This document shows, in pieces, positions 57,979-64,000 of a stretch of DNA of 64,000 nucleotides; the stretch's first letter is position 1, and the number at the start of each line of letters is the position of its first letter. Source of the DNA: Euonymus europaeus. Its lineage: Eukaryota; Streptophyta; Magnoliopsida; Celastrales; Celastraceae. The notes below the pieces were generated by a model, which saw nothing but the letters and a program-made list of their open reading frames with translations, was not told where the DNA came from and did no database searches. The position numbers and the translations under genes are program-made. The stretch is from the NCBI GenBank assembly GCA_963580455.1, contig OY756972.1:3239001-3303000 (forward strand). Reading direction: 5' to 3'.

Positions 57979-60900
57979 ATGAGAACCTCCTGTTTCCTTC
58001 TGATTCTCATACTGTTCACCAGATCCCATGCTTACAATGATCTTCATGTTCTGTTGAAGCTCAAATCTGCCATGACCGGACCCAAAGGCTCTGGACTGGA
58101 GGACTGGGAGGAGGGCTTGTTGACGCCCAATGCACACTGCAGTTTTTCCGGTGTCACGTGCGACGATGACTCACGTGTCGTCGCTCTCAATGTTTCATTT
58201 CATCCCTTGTTTGGTACGGTTCCGCCGGAGATAGGGTTGTTAGAAAAGCTTGTGAACCTTACCATCTCCAACGATAACCTTACCGGAAGGCTTCCTGTAG
58301 AGATGGCGAAGCTGACGTTACTCAAGGTCCTCAACATCACCTACAATGTCTTTGAAGGAAACTTTCCGGGTGATATCACTCTTGGCATGACAGAGCTTGA
58401 GGTCCTCGACGCCTACAACAACAATTTCTCTGGTCCACTGACGGTGGAGATAGCGAAACTAAAGAATCTGAGACATCTTCATTTGGGAGGGAACTACTTC
58501 ACCGGTGAAATTCCGGAGAGTTATTCTGAGATACAGAGTTTGGAGTACCTAGGGTTGAATGGTATTGGACTCACTGGGAAAACGCCGGGGTTTTTGTCAA
58601 GGTTGAAGAATCTCAGAGAAATGTATATTGGCTACTTCAACTCATACGTCGGAGGTATTCCACCGGAGTTCGGATCGATGAGTGAACTCCGGCTTCTTGA
58701 TATGGCAAGCTGCAACGTCACTGGTGAGATTCCGACGAGTTTAAGTAATTTGAAGCACTTGCACTCATTGTTCCTTCAATTGAACCGTCTTACAGGCTAT
58801 ATACCCCCTGAACTATCCGGTTTAATCAGTTTAAAGTCATTTGATGTCTCCAACAATGAACTGATCGGGGAGATACCACAGAGCTTCTCTGCGTTGCAGA
58901 ATATTACGTTACTCAATGTGTTTAGGAACCACCTCTACGGTGCAATCCCGGATTTCGTCGGTGATTTTCCGTTTCTTGAGACGCTTTATGTTTGGGGAAA
59001 CAACTTCACGTATGAATTGCCGCAGAATCTCGGCCGGAATGGTAAGTTGTTGTATGTCGACGTTTCGGAGAATCACTTAACTGGACTCATTCCTCGGGAT
59101 ATGTGTAAGGGAGGGAGGTTGAAGACGTTTATTCTCATGGACAATTTCTTCTTTGGAACGCTCCCCGAGGAACTCGGCGACTGCAGGTCGTTGGAAAGAA
59201 TTCGCATCTCGAAGAACCTTCTCAATGGCACGATTCCTGCCGGGATTTTCAGTTTGCCGGCAGTGGAGGTGATCGAGATGTATGAAAATTACTTCTCCGG
59301 CGAGCTCCCATTGGAGACATCCTGTGATGCATTGGGATTCTTGGACTTGTCTAACAATTGGATCAGCGGCCGCATTCCTCCGGCCATTGGGAATCTGAAA
59401 AATTTGCACATATTGTCCCTTGAAATGAACAGATTTACCGGCGAAATTCCAAACGAAATCTTCGGTCTACAGTCCCTCACGAAGATCAACATAAGCGCAA
59501 ACAACATAAGCGGGAAAATTCCTGCTTCAATTTCTCGGTGCACATCCCTAAACGCAATTGATTTGAGCCGAAACAATCTCATTGGAGAAATTCCGAAAGG
59601 AATCGCTATGTTAGCGGTTCTTGGCACTCTCAATATTTCTCAGAATCAAATCACAGGCCGAATTCCCGCTGAAATTCGAACCATGACAAGCCTAGCAAAT
59701 CTCGATCTCTCCAACAATAACTTATATGGCCGAATCCCGACCGGCGGGCAGTTTCAGGTGTTTAAGGACAGTGCATTCGCGGGCAATCCCAATCTATGTT
59801 CTCCAGGACATGTTTCTTGCCGGTCTTCTGTCGATTCTTCCCAATCCTCTGGTCACGGCCATAAGAAGTCGTTCTCTTCTCCCAAGCTTATAATCACAGT
59901 CATTGTGATCTTCACTGCTTTGGTATTGGTAATCGTCACCGTCTACAGAAGGAGAAACAAGAGGCTCCAGAAATCAATGGCTTGGAAGCTCACTGCATTC
60001 CAACGGCTTGATTTCAAAGCAGAGGATGTGCTAGAGTGTTTAAAAGAGGAGAACATAATCGGCAAAGGCGGCGCCGGGATCGTTTACCGCGGGTCCATGC
60101 CGGATGGTGTTTATCTGGCGATCAAGCGACTAGTGGGTCGTGGCAGTGGGCACAGCGATCACGGTTTCTCGGCCGAAATCCAAACATTGGGCCGAATCCG
60201 GCACCGGAATATTGTTAGACTGTTGGGTTACGTGTCGAACAAGGACACGAACTTCTTGCTGTACGAGTACATGCCTAATGGAAGCTTGGGAGAGATGTTG
60301 CACGGATCGAAAGGAGGCCATTTGCAGTGGGAGACCAGGTATAAGATCGCGGTCGAGGCTGCGAAGGGCCTTTGTTACCTTCACCATGACTGCTCGCCTT
60401 TGATCATACACAGAGATGTAAAGTCCAATAATATTCTTCTGGACTCGGACTTTGAGGCCCATGTAGCTGATTTTGGGCTCGCTAAGTTCTTGCAGGATTC
60501 CGGTGCATCAGAGTGCATGTCCTCAATCGCTGGCTCATATGGCTACATCGCACCAGGTTTGCAAATTTGCCCGCATGACGTCTTTAGATTAACTTTTTTT
60601 TTTTGACTGGTAGACTTTTGGTCGATATTTAGAAGTAGGGTGGGAAATTTTTTGTTCTGGGTCGGTTAATATAAGATGCCAATGAAATATTGCATATTTG
60701 GAACAGATTAGTTTAGATTTTAAATGTATTTAATTGACAAAAGATAGACTTAAATTCAAATAAGTAAATGAAACACTAGTCTAATTCAATCTAAGGCGGT
60801 TGCAAAAACTAAATTGGACTCGGATTTTGTGTTGTTAATTTGGGTTGGAAAAATTCGAACATTGAAACCGGACGGAGTTTTGCCACCCCTAGATAGGTTG

Positions 60901-61349
60901 ATTGTGGTTGTGTTCACTAGTTCTAATTTGAAGTCCTGTTATTACTTCATGCTTGACTGTAAAGTTTTTGAATTCTTGTCTTTGTGGCAACAACAGAGTA
61001 CGCTTACACGTTGAAGGTGGACGAGAAGAGTGATGTTTACAGTTTTGGTGTGGTATTGCTGGAACTAATTGCTGGGAGGAAGCCAGTGGGGGAGTTTGGG
61101 GATGGAGTGGACATAGTGAGATGGGTAAGAAAAACTACATCAGAGGTTTCTCAGTTGTCTGATACTGCTTCAGTGCTTGCAGTGGTGGACCAAAGGCTTA
61201 CTGGATACCCACTGTCAGGGGTCATAAACCTGTTCAAGATAGCTATGTTGTGTGTTGAAGATGAGGCAACTCATAGACCAACTATGAGAGAGGTTGTGCA
61301 TATGCTTACTAATCCTGCTCAGTCTGCCCCAACCCTCGTCAACCTGTAG
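57979..61349 (+). CDS. CLV1: CLAVATA1-like leucine-rich repeat receptor kinase
   Basis: Two exons (57979-60556 and 60997-61349) join in frame to 976 aa, close to the 980 aa of Arabidopsis CLV1. It has a signal peptide ([18 protein letters not shown]), an N-capping domain with the Cys pair CSFSGVTC, and about 21 LRRs of the L..L.L..N.L.G.IP type. The C-terminal Cys pair is CSPGHVSC, and the membrane span is at about residues 637-656 ([20 protein letters not shown]). The kinase carries the glycine loop [11 protein letters not shown] (about 695), catalytic Lys in YLAIKRL (716), HRDVKSNN (811) and DFG (831). The intron splits the GYIAP/EYAYT segment, the CLV1-type position. CLV1 perceives CLE peptides and limits WUSCHEL in shoot meristems. 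The frame is open upstream to 57937, but the only ATG fitting a signal peptide is 57979. No damage. Confidence 0.94.
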
Positions 61350-62300
61350 ACTTGCACAGTACTTGGTAAAATCAGGAGTAATTAGTGCAAATAACAAGCT
61401 TGTTAAAACTTGTAATAATTTTTGTGTTTTCTGTGATTGGGAGAAAGCCTTGAGCTATTGTTGGTTTCTGGTTCTTGTTTATTTCCACTATGTTGTTTGT
61501 TTTGCACTAAGCTATTCCCTCTAACTAAAAATTTCAAGTTGTATATTTTCTGGTTCTTCTGGTTTCATCTATTCAGCTGCACAAGTGCATTATGCATATA
61601 GCCATATACCAAGCCTCATTATTTAATAAAAATACCAAAAATCAATTAGTAATATGGACCGAGACATTCTCATGTAAAAACTATCAGGTATGTTAAAACG
61701 CTGAAGAATTGAACTCTTTTGTGGAATTATTATTGTAATTTGAAAATTTTGAGATAAATGAGAATGGGGTGAGAGAGATTTGAGTTCAATTCATTGAGCG
61801 AATGTCTACATTCTGGACCTGAGACTCACATGATTTTATTATTCAAAATGTGCCCAGTATTTGAGATCAACCATATCACTTGCTTTTCAAGTGAAATTGA
61901 GTCTGTTAAACTATTTTACATTTTTTTTTATCTCCGCCTTCTAGTTAATCCTTCATATTTTCCCAACTCTAATTATCTCAATCGATAATCGGTTGACTTA
62001 TTTTTGACATTTTTTCCATAGATTTTCTTAAGTTGATTCACATTAAACAGTATTCACTTTCTTTTGAGCACATCATTCTCATTTATTTCTACTATCCAAC
62101 GTTAAAGAAAAAAGGAGGAAAACCATAGTGCAGGAAGAGTGAGAGTACATTTATAAAGCAAAAAGCTAGATCAACATAAAGTAGACTTTGTGGCATTGAA
62201 GCTTAAGCACTATACATGGCAATGGTAGCTTCATCAAAGTACTGATCTGCAGCATCTAAGGAAAGCTGAGAATGTCAACCAGTCACTTAAAAAGGTCTTC
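61350..62300. other. Intergenic downstream of CLV1
   Basis: 3' UTR and AT-rich DNA, no gene recognised. Confidence 0.5.
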
Positions 62301-62418
62301 TGATGGAGAATATGAATCTGTTCTCCAACTAAGTGCACTGATCGTACCATGCAAAGGAATAAATGCTTGTCTCCACTCTCGACTTATACGGCTCTCAAAT
62401 TATCCATGTTAAATCTGC
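62301..62418. repeat. Diverged segment also present upstream of CLV1
   Basis: Counterpart of 56566-56685 in the same orientation, so the CLV1 gene is bracketed by a direct repeat about 5.7 kb apart. Confidence 0.55.
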
Positions 62419-63549
62419 TAAGGAAAAATTCTACATCCATTTATATCTGGCTTAAAGCTAGCCCAAAAAGCCACTTTGATTGTTATGAAGAATGCAATTA
62501 TTAGAAGTCTGGGGGTTGCTTGTGTGGGTAGGAGATTCTTCAACTCCACTCAAGATTTTTTTTTTCTTTCCATGTTAGAACCAAAGTAATTTGTTGTCCC
62601 CAACTGCCTCCCAAGTACTTATGCCCAAAAAAAGTGTTATTTGTAAGAAATGAGCTGAATCTTTGCTTATATATCATTCAATTGTTCAATTGTGTAATGC
62701 CAATATGATGTGAGACTATTAGTCTAGATACTCAACACCACTCGTGGACTCAATTATGAGAAGCTTAATAAGTGGATACGGATCAATGTCTTGTCCAAAT
62801 GAACCGAGTCTCTATTTCGATATCATATTATACAATTTAACTCAAACACGTGAAAGTGATATTGTCTATTTTGAACTAAACGTCCGCATATATTTGTTCT
62901 TTGTCTCCAAAATACTTGAGCAAAAAAACTCATACTTATGTGGAATGAGTTGAATTATGTTGCAGTCTTAACATTTTAAGGCAATAAAAAATATGCTATC
63001 GATACTGGGATTTGGGCATGGTTAAAAAACAATAAGAATAACTGTAATGGTGTTAATATTAAGTCTCATTTTTATTATAAAAAAATTAAATTACATATTT
63101 AATCACATTAATAAAATATACATTTTAATATATTTTATTATCCACATTTAGTTATTAACGAGGAAGACATTCGAATGATTTCATAATGACTAATAGCCGA
63201 ATTATTGATCTGCAAAAGGAATCTGATTATGAAAGTGCATAGCCTTTCTGACGAATCAAAATTCAAAACATCTTTCCAACTTTGTTTTAACTGCAATTCT
63301 TGTACCGAGTAAAATCACATTAGAAACTCTATTTGATAAATCTCAATTACTGAAGGAGCACAGTAGAAACTCTACACAGCCTTCTGTTCTGGTGTTCGCC
63401 CACACTGATGACTGATTAAGGAAAAAAGCAATCAATGACCTGATTTAATTATTTAAATAATCAGAGCAGAGGAGTGGAGTGTACCATTCTCATCCATGAC
63501 CGCGAAACATCGGTTAATGTGAAGTGCAGTTCATATGGCAAAATTGATC
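62419..63549. other. Intergenic, no gene recognised
   Basis: AT-rich DNA with no supported gene or clear element. Confidence 0.5.
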
Positions 63550-64000
63550 CATTCAATAGGATTGTGACACGTGTAAATGTCCACTTCGGACGGGCGGTAT
63601 TGCGCCTGCTGGACCGACCAACCTAAAGTATTATAGTGGTTCGGTCGGTCTGTCAACTTTGCTCATACTTGGCCCCTTTTTGGCCAGTGGTTGGTTCGGT
63701 CGGTCATCCTCTATAGATCGGTTTGGCCTTCAACTATCAGGTGGTGATGTTGTTATTCGGGCACATAGGTCGGTCGGTCATCCTGAGTTAATAGGGTGGT
63801 CGGTCGGCCATTGTCGGATCCGAACTAGATTCATTCTTTCTTTAAGGAGTCCTAATCCTATAAGGAATAGAGACCCAAAAGAACTACAACTCCGACAAAT
63901 GCGCTCAGATAAGGAAGAGAGGAGTTTCATTCCTAAAGGAATAAGAACTCTGTAAATCTCTATAAAAGGAGGCTCATGCATCAGGTAAATTTTTACGCCA
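63550..64000 (+). mobile_element. Possible LTR (left part), cut by window end
   Basis: The block has higher GC content, repeated GGTTCGGTCGGTC and GGTCGGTCGGTCATCC words (about 63640-63800), and a strong TATA box in CTCTATAAAAGGAGGCTCAT at 63958-63977, as in the U3-R part of plant LTRs. Neither terminus, primer site nor coding region is visible, so the call is tentative. Confidence 0.35.

Overview
This window is nuclear DNA from a flowering plant, almost certainly a eudicot. The evidence is AT-rich sequence, many short GT-AG introns, and recognisable plant genes: plant SKP1, EXL-type GDSL lipases, retromer VPS35, plant synaptotagmin and a CLAVATA1-type receptor kinase. SINE, MITE, MULE, hAT and TRIM elements lie between the genes and inside introns. 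The species cannot be named from the sequence. No tRNA, rRNA, CRISPR array or organelle segment was recognised.

Layout, left to right. (1) 1.7-2.0 kb: first exon of a SKP1 gene on the minus strand; no second exon is visible. (2) 2.5-19.2 kb: a minus-strand tandem cluster of EXL-like GDSL esterase/lipase genes. Three are complete, each with five exons (355, 377 and 370 aa), and one at 5.3-6.8 kb is a broken copy. A 5'-truncated hAT transposon (7.0-9.8 kb), a 689-bp inverted-repeat element (10.7-11.4 kb) and a SINE (14.1 kb) lie among them. (3) 19.2-26.7 kb: mostly non-coding, with several MITE-like elements, a decayed gene (23.4-24.8 kb, possibly FYVE-family) and a 1-kb foldback element (25.3-26.4 kb). 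(4) 26.8-35.6 kb: an intact 22-exon VPS35 gene (791 aa), with a MITE in intron 3 and a SINE in intron 8. (5) 37.3-55.5 kb: a recent tandem duplication of a complete SYT2-like synaptotagmin gene. Both copies have 12 exons and encode 542 aa, with 11 residue differences. The 5-6 kb between them holds a CLV1 fragment, a putative solo LTR, a MULE-like element with 9-bp target duplications, a LINE remnant and a TRIM retrotransposon carrying four LTR copies. (6) 58.0-61.3 kb: an intact CLAVATA1-like receptor kinase (two exons, 976 aa). (7) 61.3-64.0 kb: non-coding, ending in what looks like the start of an LTR.

The genes do not form one pathway. The lipases probably act in the cell wall or extracellular space. 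VPS35 sorts endosomal cargo. The synaptotagmins probably tether membranes. The CLV1-like kinase probably signals in meristems. The most notable aspects are structural: lipase birth and death, the fresh SYT2 duplication with a CLV1 piece at its edge, and a TRIM with an LTR-LTR-internal-LTR-LTR structure flanked by an exact 5-bp target duplication.
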